Assembly (NCBI RefSeq): GCF_026210795.1
Contig: NC_089452.1
Location: 124,001-188,000, forward strand
Length of the DNA stretch: 64,000 nt
Direction: 5' to 3'
From: Rhizophagus irregularis
Taxonomy: Eukaryota; Glomeromycota; Glomeromycetes; Glomerales; Glomeraceae
The first letter of the stretch is position 1, and each line of letters begins with the position of its first letter. Shown here in pieces: positions 23,640 to 35,945 of this stretch. Under the pieces are notes generated by a model, which was not told the origin of the DNA, did not search any database, and saw nothing but the letters and a program-made list of their open reading frames with translations. Made by a program: the position numbers and the translations under genes.

Positions 23640-25960
23640 TCAAAAATAATATTTATTTAATGCAATAATATGAATGCTAATAAATTTATAATTTAAATTC
23701 AATTATAATATTAATTTATTTATTTAATTGTTAATTAATTATAAATAAATAAAATTACAAAAAATCATAAAAATTATTCTAGCTGTATAAAAAATTAGAA
23801 TTATGTGTAAAATAATGTGTTCACTTATTTGCTGCATATTTTTATCTGTTTAATATTTAAAAGAAAGAAATAGAAATAGTAAAGTATTTTAGTAATAAAG
23901 ATATTAGTATGAATAATGTTAAACGAAATTGTTAAAGAAAAGGAATGGTATTAGAAAATGTTAGTAAAAAAAAAATAAAAATAAAATGGATAGAAAATGT
24001 TAGTATGTTTAGTAGTATTAGTAGAAACAAACGTTAGATTAGAAAAAAGAAAGAGTGTTAAAAAAAATATTAATAACATAAATAAAAATTAGTAAAAAAT
24101 ATACCTTTATATTTATTCCAGTTTTATTCCACCTCTTTTTTCGAAGTTTGCTATTTAAAGAGAAAATAGATCTTGTTATTATATTTTTTTAATAAAATAA
24201 AAAATAAATATTTAAGTTACCTTGATATGCGTTACTATCATATTCTTCTGAAAATACATTATATCTTCTTTTTCCTTGGGTTTACTGTATATAAACCAAA
24301 TTAATCTTTGATTAAATTTTTTTAAAAAGAATGCTTAAATTACCTTGACATGTGTTGGTTCCAAATTCTTTTGATTTAGATTTTTTTTCTTGAATTCGCA
24401 GATATAGGATTACCGCCTTGATGTACAGTATCAAAAAATGTCCGCTCTTGATGTAAGGTACTTAGGAACCACCTCTTCTCCCGATTAATGAGACCCTAAG
24501 TCAGAGGAGGCTAGCCTATCGGGCAGGAGTACCCTACAACTTCATCCCTAGGTAGTCAAAAACCTCGGGTGTTTCAGACCACAGCGTACTACATGATTAG
24601 TCTTTGGACATGTTGGGATTTGATAAGTGAGAGAAAAAATAACTCCAGCGCCAGCGTTTTGTAAAGAATAATAAAATAATATTTTTAAGTTAGTTCTTTC
24701 TTTATTAAATTTTTGAAAAAGTTTTGTTTCTTAAAATCATAATATTGTAAAAAAATGCTGGTTGCTACAACTGACGGACAACGACAAATTGTCAGGCTAT
24801 CCCCGGACAAAGTAATTGAAAGGCAGAAAATGTCATAAAATATCCAGCCCTATTTCATAACATTTTCCTCCAGGCTAAAGCAAATATTACAAGAGAAATT
24901 GCAAATATATTTAACAAGCAATAGATACATGGCCGTTGAAAAATATATTCACACTTCATATTGTAATACCACAGTCTAACAAAGAAAGACAAGAAATTGC
25001 AAATATATTTAACAAGCAATAGATACATGGCCGTTGAAAAATATATTCACACTTATACCACAAAGAAAGACTCAAACCACAACATATTGTAAAGAAAAAT
25101 ATGAAAAATACGTGTATATCCTATTTTCATACCTTGCTTAACAGCTCCACTATTTATTTTAAATCGGCTTTTCTCTTTTTTGTATGTGGGTAGGTGGGCA
25201 TATTATTTCCTTTCTTTTATTCTTTTCTTTTGAATGAGTTGGTGGGTACATTTTTGTAAGTTTTAATAAGAAAAGAATTGAAAATAAACAAAAAAACAAT
25301 TATACGATTTTATTTATTTTTAGATATCACATGCATGTAATCATAATGATCCTAATTGGTTAATATATCAATAACAATAATGATTATCTGTTATTGGAGA
25401 ATTAAGTTGATTTATAATATTATTGATGTAATTATTTATTGGACGAACTTATTAATGATTATTGAGAATTTTTTTTATTTATGTATATAATTTTATATTA
25501 TTTTTAATATTTTTAAATATTACAGAATTAATTTTTTTATTATCTTAAACAACATCGACGTGACATAAATAAAATTACGTTGATAAATTTATATTTCAAA
25601 ATAATCTGATTGAATAATCATACGTGATATACATCCAATATCCAATATGAATAAATTTAGCCGCTGCTTTGCATCAGGTATTAATTGATTAATAAGCTTA
25701 TAATAGATCACGGGCGATGGTCGCAATTATAATTTATTTATACAGACTAAATGTTTTAATTATATAGATTCTAGATGGCATAATAATGAAGATTAAGGAT
25801 TATCATTTTTGTTTACCCGCATAGCTTTTATGTTTATCAGTTGTTTTTTATAAGTTCAAAAATCAAAAACCAATTAACAATATTATATTAAAAAATAAGA
25901 AAATTTGATATAAGAATATTGTTTATTATTATAATAAAAAATATAATAAAAATAATAAAC
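23640..25960. other. CACTA interior without a clear gene
   Basis: On the minus strand two short exon-like pieces (near 24342-24395 and 24235-24297) end in similar CA(C/T)(A/G)T(A/C)TCAAG followed by GTAA donors. They may be exons of an unrecognised gene. 24396-24625 is a GC-richer island with no frame. Several TACTAAC-type branch points cluster at 23890-24030. The remainder is AT-rich. Confidence 0.35.
24894..25054 (+). repeat. 63-bp direct duplication
   Basis: AGAAATTGCAAATATATTTA through TTCACACTT occurs at 24894-24956 and again at 24992-25054 with no visible difference, 98 bp apart. It is a recent local duplication in the CACTA interior. Confidence 0.85.
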
Positions 25961-25984
25961 TAAAATAAAAGATTAAAAATGACG

Positions 25985-26215
25985 ATTTCAGGAGGGAAGA
26001 AGAAGGGAAGGGGAAGGGGAAATGAAAGGTAAGGGAAGGGGAAGGGGAAAACGAAAGGGAAGGGAAGGGGAACGGGAAGGGGAGAACGAAAGGTAAAGGG
26101 GAAAACGAAAGGGAAGGGGAAGGGGAAGGGGAGAACGAAAGGTAAAGGGAAAACGAAAGTGAAGGAGAAGGGGAAGGGGAAAGGAAGGGAAGGGAAAACG
26201 AAAAGAAGGGAGGGT
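25985..26215 (+). repeat. Polypurine tract of the CACTA element
   Basis: About 230 bp almost wholly of G and A, built from GGGAAGGGGAA and AACGAAAGG units. The minus-strand phenylalanine/proline/serine-rich frames across it are composition artefacts. Such a tract could form triplex or G-rich structures. A comparable tract lies in the CACTA element at 61333-63158. Confidence 0.85.
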
Positions 26216-26419
26216 CTATTTTTCGCAAAATTCATGGAATAAGATTATAGTTTTACGCATTAGTGATATATATCCATCTAATTATAAATTCATGATTAAT
26301 TAGTATTTACCTTAATTCCTATTTCTTCTTCTTCTATTTCTTCTTCTTCTATTTCTTCTTCTCCTCCTCCGATCGCTGCTGCTGCTGCTGCTGCTACGGC
26401 TTCGGGAACGACGCCGGCG

Positions 26420-27146
26420 TCATTCCCTATACCTATAGGTCCGTCGATCCACTCTCTGCTGCAGGTACGCCTTGCATAACCTGTCTAAAATAAAAAGAAA
26501 AAAATGTAAATATAAATTTAATAAATCAGTAATATATACAAAGTATCATAATTAAGATCGAATCAATTACTAGTTTGCAGCCAGAATTCATCGCTTAATT
26601 CATTAAAAAAGTGAATATCGTAATTGTTGGGAGAGTGGATCGGGTGACCATCAGGATTCCCTAAAATAAATAAAATTGGTTTTATGTGAATTGGTTAAGA
26701 AATTTAACGTTAACCTCAAATATACAAACCATTATTAATCCTAGTCAAATTTTCGAAACCTATTATTAATTAAATATATTAATAAAGTATTTACTAATAT
26801 TCACAAATTAATTACAAATGGTAAAAGATTCACCTCTCTTCAATGCCCTCCATTTATTGCGGCATTGATTTTGGGTGACAATAAAGTTATAATTGTTGCT
26901 TATTCTCCTAGCTATTCTTGCCCATATTATTGAATGATCTCGGATCGAACGATCCTTGAAAACATTATGGTACAAGCGCCGGTATCTAATTAGTATAAAT
27001 AAAGTTACCATTTTAACTTTCCATTTTTTTTTATTGTAAGATTTATCAGTTATACAAATTTACCTAATTAATGCCCTGGTGGCATCGAACGGCCAGTTGG
27101 AAAGTACGTTATTTATGTTGACGTTTAAAATATTAAGGTTGGCCAT
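26420..27146 (-). CDS. Small Myb/SANT-like DNA-binding protein of the CACTA element
   Basis: Four exons join in frame with GT/AG introns: 27146-27064, 26985-26834, 26660-26571 and 26484-26420, giving 129 residues. Exon 2 holds the domain: SIIWARIARRI, then FIVTQNQCRNKWRALKR, the tryptophan-spaced three-helix pattern of Myb/SANT proteins. The protein likely binds the element's subterminal repeats, as accessory proteins of CACTA elements do. A different frame of exon 4 stays open into poly-alanine and EEEI repeats down to about 26266, so the C-terminus is uncertain. It lies downstream of tnp2 on the same strand. Confidence 0.6.
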
Positions 27147-27998
27147 TTATTATAAATAAAAAATTGATTTATTGTGATAAAAAATTGGGTTAAAAAGATT
27201 GATTTATTATGATGAAAAATTGGGTTAAAAAGATAAATAAAAAAAATTCGATAATTGCCTTATTTATGTAAAAAAATATACCACTTTTCTGCGCATAATC
27301 ATAATATAATTTGATCTTAATTGTGATTATTTCTATTATTTCTGTATTACGAATCAGAGAAATAATTTTGTATACTCTTAAAAAAATCAGTTTTAAAGTA
27401 ATCAATTAAATTGATATGTTTGATTGATACAGGTATTACACAATTAAATGATACAAGTATTATATCATTAAATTCATTATACAGAAAACAATTTTAAGAA
27501 CTATAATATATCCAGCGTAAATAAATTAAATATTCTCCTTGCAAGTTGAGTGAACGTCACGAGAAAAAAATTTATAAATTTATTAAATCAGTTTTTGTTT
27601 AAATTTTATTTTTTTACAAATACAATTATGACCGACACCGACCGATTATCGGTGCGGTATGATACCAATGATTGTTATTTAATAATGTTAATGTATTTTG
27701 TACATGATTTGCATACAATCAATTTTAATTGTAAAGTAATTGTAAAAATTTGCGTTTGCATAATTAAATATTAATCGCGAATTAATCATCGGTAGATCTT
27801 TATTCTATATAAGGTTAATTTTGACTTTGTCTACGAGCAAAATTTAATATTGTCACTTAACAAATTTAGCAATTTATGATTTTGGTGTGATGATCAATTT
27901 TAATTATTATAAAAGAAAATTTTATTATTGTATTCTGTATGACCGTATTACCTTTATTATCGAATGTAATACAATGAAATGTTAATTTTTAAAGAAAT
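27147..27998. other. Gap between Myb-like gene and tnp2
   Basis: AT-rich, with imperfect repeats of ACAAGTATTA and AAAAATTGGGTTAAAAAGAT. No frame has recognisable features. It probably holds the 3' end of tnp2 and the promoter of the Myb-like gene. Confidence 0.45.
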
Positions 27999-30900
27999 CT
28001 ATAAATTAAATTTTCTATTTAATGGTATTATTGACAAATATTTCCTTTTTCCTACGCACACACTTTTGAATTTTGTAGCTCTACATAGTATTCTATGAAC
28101 AGCTATTATTGAATCACAACCTTCCTGAAAGTATTCAGCTTGCCATAGTTCGGTATTTGATATCTCTGGTTCTATGAATCTATGTTTAAACCGGATATCA
28201 GAGGAAGGTGCACTTTTATACCACTTAACATATGCTAGAAGATGTTTTCTTGGTCCTTCAGGTAATCTAAGTGTATGTTCAAAATAATATTGAACATCTC
28301 CTGGGTATATATCAACTGAATCATCATTAGACGCTTTCCATTTTGCAAGAATAGTTACATTTTTTTCTTGATGACCCGAAATCATAGATCCAAATATTTC
28401 AGCACCAATTTGTAATCTTGCGTGTTGATCAATTACCAGGTCCATAAATCCTAATATTTCATTTTGTTCTTTTTCATATAATATAGAATACCATTCACAT
28501 AGAAATCTACGCAATTCTAAAGGTATAATAACTTTGAAACACGAAGGATTAAGCATTTGACCCGGTAATCTCTCAGTACCATATATTTTGGAAAACGTAG
28601 ATGTATTATGTCTCATGGACAAAAAGTGTTGTAACTCATCTTTTTCTGCCGTAAATGCCAAACTACCCACAGCTTGTTTTGGCATAATAAGACTAAGAGA
28701 TTCTTTTAGAAGACCAGATGACCATTTATAAGATAAATGATAATCTATTAAAGTATTCTTAAGAACGATTCGCATAAGTTCAGGCTCTATTTGTCGATTA
28801 CTATTAGGGTATGATCCTGGATAATAATAATAGATTTATTTGTATTCTTTATTTTTAAAAAATATTAACATAACAACAAACATCTTACCAATATATCCAT
28901 TAAGTCTCTCATATGGAAAAAGCCAAAAACTATATATGGAACCATAGTCACGGCAACAGTTGGGAATATGAAGTGCAAGGTGTATGTTGCTTGTTATAAA
29001 TTCTGGCCCATATGTTCTTTCTATAAGGTGAGCCATGTCCTTCAACCTCTCTTGCGCTTCTCTCAGATCATCTTCTGTAATAAATCTTGCTACTAAAAGA
29101 TTACATGCTCGAACAAAATGTCCTAAGATCTTTCTATCATTATTATCTAGCATGTCCCATAGTATAGGCGTGGAATAAATCATAATAAAGGTTTTCCATT
29201 GATCAGCAGTTAAATTTGAAAAACCTTCATTTCCAATTGCAATCTTTGGGGGGATTCTACCGATATCAGAAGGTAATTCAATATAATCCATTCTCTTTTG
29301 TGCAATTCGAAGTTGCTCCATGCTTAACTTATTTTGATTAATGAAAATGGATTTGATTATCCATTTTGCTATACCTAGAAAAAGACAATGCATTGGATCC
29401 ACCACGGCAAATCTTATGGGATCCATATATGGTAAGCGAAGCAACTCGCTCCACCTTACACCATGTTCTTTAAAATGTGTATCTCTGGAGGACTTCGAAT
29501 TGCATTGCAACCATTCATGAGCATATTGCCTATGTAATGAAGGATTTATGGGATTTGTTACCCATTTATCATATTCTTGCATTCCTCCATAATGAGTTTT
29601 TTTATAAACTTCACTATAAGTACTACGCTTTTCACACCTATGACATTTCATTACTGCTGAGCCATGCCCAAATAACTTTCGTGTTGCTGGTGTATCTGAT
29701 GATCCAATAATTAATGCAACTTTTATGTCTAAACCTTCAGTATATTGGTAGGTCTTTGGAACTCTCCAGCCCTTCCAGAGTTCTAAAAGCTCATCCACAA
29801 TAGGGGCTAAATAATGGTTAATACGTTCCAACCGTACTTCTTTCGGTCCTGGCAAAAAACCTAAGTAAATAATATTTTTGGGTTTATTTCTTTCTGTTCT
29901 CGGAAGATTACAGATAGACGCGTAAATAGCACCAGCACTGTGTTGAGTATAGGTGAAAGGTTGAAACCAATCAAGATTAAAGAGAGGGCCAGGTGTGTTG
30001 TCGCAGTTTCTGGTGTAAAGAAGGTATCACCATTAAATGGGAAAGTTTTCCATACCTTACCATCATAAATATCTGAATAGGTATTAACCCCTCCTCTTTG
30101 AATTCCTGATAATTCCAGCATATCTTCAAACCCAGGTCGTTGGTATAACATACTTAATTGCTGACGAATACTTGGTTTAGGGTAAATCATACGAGGTACA
30201 GCAATTATTTCACCCTTTCTTTTTTTAAGAATAGAAAGTGGATTGTTGCATTTATTACGACGACTAGGTACTGGATTATCTGGGAATTCTTCATGTAGGC
30301 AATTTGCAATAGCAGCTTTTCCTTCTTCTTTGTATTCAACAATATTTCTAACATTATACAATTTATGACAATTGTTGCATACAGCTAACTGCATTTTTGG
30401 TTGAAAGATATTTAACATTTTTTTTGCAAGATATAAGGATGCTGGAAAATTTTTAAATTGTGATTTATCTAAACGAGTAAGTACAATATATAAGAATTTT
30501 ATTAATACTTCAAGTGCTATATCTGGAAGTCTAAATCTTTGTTGAAATTTGAATACCCATAGAATAATTTCGGTTTCTATAGAATCATTTAAACTTTCCA
30601 TCACAAATACTTCATCATTACCAATTTCAGGAGATGAAAAAAATTCTTCTATATCCTCCTCCTCCTCCTCATCATCTCCATCATCATCATCATCTTCTTC
30701 TTCATTATAATCGCCTTCATCTTCACCACCATTATTTTCAGCACCATTATTCTCATCACCATCATCCTCATCACCGTCATCCTCATCACCGTCATCCTCA
30801 TCACCGTCATCCTCATCACCGTCATCCTCATTATCATCATTTTCTTCTTCTTCATTGTAATATATATATTCATCGTTATCCTTATTTTCATCAGGTGCTG

Positions 30901-31387
30901 GAACATGAAAATAAGAAGGATTTGGCAATAATGGTGATGATGAAAATAATGTATGTATGTTTTCATTATTATTTGGTTGGAATGAATCAGTATCTTCATT
31001 GAAAGGATTAAAGCCACTATTATGTTGGGAAGAATCAAGATTAGAACTTGATGCCCTTTTTCGCTTTTTTGTAAGGTTTACATCTTGAATAATGATTAAT
31101 CTTTTTTGTTTTCTCGCTGTAATAGTATCTTCCTGATTTTTCCTAGTATCCTCTGAGTTCCACAAACTTTCATCATTTGTATGATTTTCTTGAGTGCGAA
31201 AATCAACCTCTGCGCCGTCACAACGAATACAATGGCATGGATACAAATACCTTTTTCTGGGTTTTATTAAATCGGCCATTTTTGGTTTTTTTAATTTTAT
31301 TGAATTGGCCGTTTTAGATTTTATTAAATCAGATACAGAGGTAGAGATTTCAATTTTAGTTTTTTTGGATTTTATTAAATCAGACAT
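27999..31387 (-). pseudogene. tnp2: Tnp2 transposase of the CACTA element, one frameshift
   Basis: Family Tnp2 (DDE-type, CACTA). From the N-terminus: repeats of the SVSDLIKSK type, a CHCIRCDG zinc-ribbon-like motif, a long acidic stretch of DEDDG repeats, then the catalytic region with NLDWFQPF, PGPKEVR, CHRCEK, RYSELLRLPY-like WSELLRLPYMDPIRF and DPMHCLFLG, and YERLNGYIG. An intron (28888-28817) splits the last motif and joins in frame to 28816-27999. A one-base loss near 29980 separates the N-terminal frame (31387-29861) from the catalytic frame (ending 28889), so the copy is probably inactive. The start is uncertain because similar repeats continue to an ATG near 31527 across another shift. 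Confidence 0.85.
30720..30835 (-). repeat. 15-bp microsatellite in tnp2
   Basis: CATCCTCATCACCGT repeats in tandem and encodes the DEDDG acidic run on the minus strand. The opposite-strand histidine/proline frame is its shadow. Confidence 0.85.
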
Positions 31388-32006
31388 GGAGGCAGAAGTT
31401 TCAATTTTACTTTTCCTGGGTTTTACTAAATCAGAAACAGAGGTAGAGGTTTCAATTTTACTTTTTTGTGTTTTACTAAATCAGACACGGAGTTAAAGGT
31501 TTCAATTTTACTTTTTTTATTATTCATTTTGTATTTTATGAAATAGCTAAGAAAGTTAAGGTTACAATTACTTAAATGAAGTACGCTTATTAATAAATTT
31601 TCAAAAAAATTATCAATTCAATTTTTCCAAAATCAGGTTCTTCAATCACTTTTTTAGGATCAGGAACAAGTTCGCGTTCAATTCTTCAATTTCGTGTTCA
31701 ACCTTTCTTTTAGGATCAGATACACGTTCAATTTTTCCTTAAAATTAAGATTAGTTTCGCGTTTAATTCCTATTTCAAAATCAGTTTCGCGTTTTTGGTA
31801 AGATAAAATAAACGTTTAATTATTCTTTTAGATCAGATTCGCATGCAGTTCTTCAAAATCAAGTTCGTGTATCTCGCGTCACTCATTTGCGTATCTCGCG
31901 TTACTCATTCACGTAGTCAAATCTCAACAACTTCGAAATCTATAAATTTGCTCACAAATCTTTTTTCACAAATTCCTCTTCTCAATCAAAGCAATCAAAG
32001 TAGGCA

Positions 32007-33169
32007 ATGATGGATAGTGATCAAGAATCTACCTCCTCATCTTCCTCATCATCTTCTACCTATTCATCTTCGTCCTTGTCAGACAATGCTATTCATTTGA
32101 ATCAAAATATGTATTGAACAATTAAAGTAAGTATTTTTTTATTATCTGTCATTGAATTTTCCCAAATATTTACGTTTATTTATTATTTATAGAAAGAAGT
32201 CTTTATCTGGGTAGATTCTGAATTTAAGGATATATATGAGATCGATAGTGATCGTACGTGGCTTGAACAAAAAGAAATATAATTACAAAATTACTTCCAC
32301 CGCTTTATAAGTTAGTCAACAAAAAGTATAATGTTTCGAATAGTGACATCTTAAAGATGTTACATGGACGTTGGCATTCACGCCATCGTGTAAGCAATAT
32401 AAAGAAGCAAGGAGATGACAAAGTGAAAATGGATAGGAGGAGATTAAAGAAGAATTCAAGAACTATGGACGTTAGTAACCATTTTATTAATATGAAGTGG
32501 GAATTTAGTTAATTTTATTTAATTTTATAATTATTTATTATTATAGAAAAAAAAAAGAAGAGCTCAAGCGGCAAACTATTTAATAGAAAATAATGATAAA
32601 TACATTCGTAGATACCCAGAGAAGGAGCTTGTATGAATTCTTAAGGAATCTGGTTATCATTCAGAGGAGTGGGAGGAAACCGATTCTGATGAAGAAAATG
32701 ATATAATTGGTGAAGAATCTGCTGTTAAAGAAAAGACAATGTCAATTCATATATATAAAACATGGTGGCGTGCTTCTGCAGTATGTACTATATATTTATG
32801 ATTATTTTTTTTATTTTATTTATTAATAGTAATTATTTATTAAAGCTTCAGCGTTTATTACATGATCGGATTGATCCGACCGTTGAAAAACTGAGGAAAA
32901 AACCTCGAATTCTAAAAATTAAAAGAGTTCAAAGATGTAAAACAACAACAAGTATGCCTCCAGTGGATACACCAAATTGGTGTCTGACCGATGAGGCTCT
33001 TAAAAGATTTAATCGTTCAACAAATGAAATTCCAACATATGATTATAATACTGATCAAGATGAAGAAAGTGACGAATATCATAACGATGAATATAAAAAT
33101 AAAAAAATAAAAAATAAAAAAAACAAAAAAAGCAAAAAAAGAGGGGTAAAAAAACATAAAAATAATTAA
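32007..33169 (+). pseudogene. Divergent accessory gene of the CACTA element, degraded
   Basis: The gene starts about 480 bp from tnp2 in the opposite direction. A serine-rich start (MMDSDQESTSSSS) is followed by exon-like blocks with AG/GT borders at about 32192-32471, 32546-32780 and 32847-33169. The last is a basic, lysine-rich C-terminus (PPVDTPNWCLTDEALKRF, then KNKKNKK). In-frame stops at about 32115, 32279 and 32625 make it a pseudogene in this copy. I recognise no domain. Its position suggests a second transposition protein. Confidence 0.5.
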
Positions 33170-33190
33170 ATATTATGATTAAATACTTTT

Positions 33191-33475
33191 ATTAGGTTAT
33201 TCTTATCAATTGGCATTTATACGAATTGATTAAAATAAAGTTGTATGTAAGATTAATTTGAACATTCAATCCAATTAATTTTAAAATAAAATATGTATAT
33301 TTTTAATATTTTCGTCAGTTATTCGTGATATCAGAAAAAATAAAAAAAAATTGAAAATAAGGGGTTTTATATGAATAAACGATTATCTTTAATATTAAAA
33401 TACTTTTTTTAGTAATAATTTTAATATACCTCTTTGAATTATATAATACAAATACAATAAATAAATATTTTGCAT
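33191..33475. other. CACTA right flank, no gene
   Basis: AT-rich sequence between the accessory gene and the subterminal repeat cluster at 33476-33676. Nothing further seen. Confidence 0.5.
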
Positions 33476-34192
33476 ATCGGTACCCGATATGTGTAAGATT
33501 GATTCAGTGTTACATATTAGTGACTAATCGTTTAAATATTGGGAACCTGATTTTTAGGCATATTTGATATGTTACATATCGGTACCCGATATGTAATAAA
33601 TGTCTGATATGTATCTGATTAGTCACTGATATATAGGTACCCGATATATACCCGATAGCATCAATTTTGACCAGTGTTATGTCTATTTTTATTTATAATC
33701 TTAGACATATAATTTATTAATTATTGTTAATTTTATTTTTATTTTTATTTTTATTTTTATTTTTTGTTTTTGTTTTTGTTTTTCTTTTATTTTTGTTTAT
33801 ACTTTTAGATTATGGTATATTATTTTGCTATGCTTTTTGGTTACTTTTATTCTTAATTTTAATTTTATTGATAATATAATATCTAATGTTTGATCGGACT
33901 GGCCTGGAGCTGGAAGTATCATTCATAGAATATTTGTGATTATTATGTAGTCCAAATATATTCTAATAAAATGGTACATAATTCAACATTTAAAAAAAAA
34001 AAAAAAAAAAATAATATAAATTGGATCTTAATTTGTAAAAACCTAATAGTAAATATTTATTAAAAATAGTTACTAGATAAGTCTTATATAATAAGAAAAA
34101 AATGAATGGATAAAAGCAAAAAGTAATGTTTTATTTATTTTTAATCTGATTGAATAATTTACTATTTACATAGTGAAAGTTAGTTGATATAA

Positions 34193-34684
34193 CCCTATAA
34201 AAAAGAAATGTTTAGAATATATACGTAAAATATACAATATACATAAAATGTCTATAGAATGTTTATAAAATATATAAAAAATATACAAAATGGGCTCACT
34301 GTATATAAAATGTACAAAAAAGTATATGAGTCCCCTTTGCATATGAGTGATACGAATAGTAGTAGAGTATGGTGGAGGTGTTGAGTAAAGTATAACGTGG
34401 ATGTGGCATTATACTCAAGTGATAAATAAACATCTCGGCCCAAGCTCAGCCCAGCGTTTTGGCCGGGTATCTATTCATCACTTGAGTATAGTTCACACCC
34501 TTTATGTTACACACCGCTAAACATCACAATACTCTACTCAACATACCAGCCCTACTCTACTACTTTTCGTCTTATCTTTGCATATATCCTATGTATTCTA
34601 TGGACATTCTATAGACATTTTATGTATGATGTACATTTTATGTTTATTTTATGTATGTTTTCTGAACATTCCTTTTTTATAGGG
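34193..34684. mobile_element. 492-bp foldback element with CCCTATAAAAAAG ends
   Basis: Both ends read CCCTATAAAAAA(A/G)G inward, and the inner arms (GTAGTAGAGTA, TATACTCAAGTGAT) remain complementary up to a GC-rich loop near 34440, so nearly the whole element can form one hairpin. ATAA flanks both sides. It shares ends with 991-1148. The minus frame at 34252-34443 is not a gene. Confidence 0.7.
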
Positions 34685-34689
34685 ATAAT

Positions 34690-35330
34690 AATAGAACCAT
34701 CCGTTTCAGTAAAAATATCTGGTATATTGAGACTTCTGATATATCAAAAAATTTTGATATATCAAATTTTATATATAAATCACATGAGATTCTGTTATAT
34801 CAAGTTTTTATTTATATGACATGTATGACGAACATTGAAAATTTAGATTATTTTTATTTAAAATATTATTTGAGAAATTTTATATACTGAAATTTACCAA
34901 AACTTTTGCTTTTTTTTTACTATTCAAAATAATTTTTTTATAAAAAAAAAATTATCATGTTGCTCAAAAAAATGAAATTATCTGTATCATGTAAAAATAC
35001 TGTAATTTTATTGGTTTAAAATTGTGAATCGTTACGTATTCTGATATATATATCGAACCATTTTTATTATAACCATTCTATTATTTGTTCCGTTATAGCT
35101 AGCTATTTTCAAGATTTTACTAATAAATTCTATTATATCAAACTTATTTTAATATATATGATTTGGTTCTGGAAAAAAGTTCTGGTATAAAGCCAGTTTC
35201 AGTTTATTGGAGTTTCGTAATATCAAATTTCACTGTATATATACTATTAAAGAATAAAAAGAAAAATGCAAAATGAAAGAAATTATATTGATAGGAATTC
35301 AAGAACAGCAATTATATACTTAGAGCTCTA
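34690..35330. other. AT-rich region, possible TA-type MITE
   Basis: CAGTAAAAATAT near 34709 and the inverted ATATCAAATTTCACTG ending near 35234 look like degenerate ends of a pogo-type element. The expected TA is seen only on the right. No gene. Confidence 0.35.
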
Positions 35331-35945
35331 CACGGATTAGGTTAAGTCGGGTTACCTGGTTAACCCGAACTGAAATTTTTTTCAGGTCAGATTATAGTTG
35401 CCGCTGAAATTATTATTACGGTTATAGCACGTACCGTAATCACCGTAATTAAAAACCGTAAACCGTAATTGCTGTAATGTCGTAATGCCGTAATTTAACT
35501 TGACGCTGTAATGCCGTAGTGTAATATGCCATAAATAAAAGCATAGCGGACATGCTTATATCACCATGCCGATCATTTTGCTGATCATATATATTTTTCA
35601 AACTTCAATAAACAATATCTCGAAATTCAGTCATCCAATTTTGATAAAGTTGTGCTCATTGGATTCGCCTCATCGAGACGAGTCAAATGGTGGTATTTTC
35701 ATTAATTTTGGATCACTAGATGCCAAGATATTCACGATTTTGTATTTCTATTATGAATTATCACATTATATAAAATCGGCCGATCTGGCTTGGCTACACC
35801 GATATACATTCGGCCGGGCTATAAAAATTGATAAATTTAAGTTTTTTAACGATATAGAATAAAATAATAAACCTTTTTCATTACTAAAATTGATATTTAT
35901 TAATTTTATATATAAATTTTTAGTATTTAATTAGGAAATTTACTA

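Larger units (their letters stand above)
23283..33676. mobile_element. CACTA (En/Spm-type) transposon, 10.4 kb
   Basis: The ends are CACTGGTCAAAAT(C/T) inverted, followed on both sides by subterminal copies of ATCGGGTA and TACCCGATAT. TTA flanks it at 23280-23282 and 33677-33679. The TIR, 3-bp duplication and a Tnp2 transposase all agree on the CACTA superfamily. It carries a Myb/SANT-like gene and tnp2 on the minus strand and an accessory gene on the plus strand. A 278-bp relative lies at 51095-51372. Confidence 0.92.
20346..34011 (+). mobile_element. 5'-truncated LINE split by a CACTA transposon
   Basis: TAATATAAATTGGATC stands immediately before the LINE (20330-20345) and immediately after its poly-A (34012-34027). 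This 16-bp duplication defines one insertion whose own sequence is 20346-23282 plus 33677-34011. The start lies inside the reverse-transcriptase thumb region, so the catalytic palm is missing. The 10.4-kb CACTA element entered the 3' untranslated region later. Confidence 0.9.

Noticed and set aside
24396..24625. tRNA or 5S rRNA gene
   Set aside because: No cloverleaf and no convincing B box or 5S core was found. No tRNA or rRNA gene was recognised anywhere in the window.
25929..26235. Minus-strand proline/serine/phenylalanine-rich proteins
   Set aside because: Composition of a G/A-only tract read in two frames at once; no domain.
30634..31002. Plus-strand histidine/proline-rich protein
   Set aside because: Shadow of the acidic repeat of tnp2 on the other strand.
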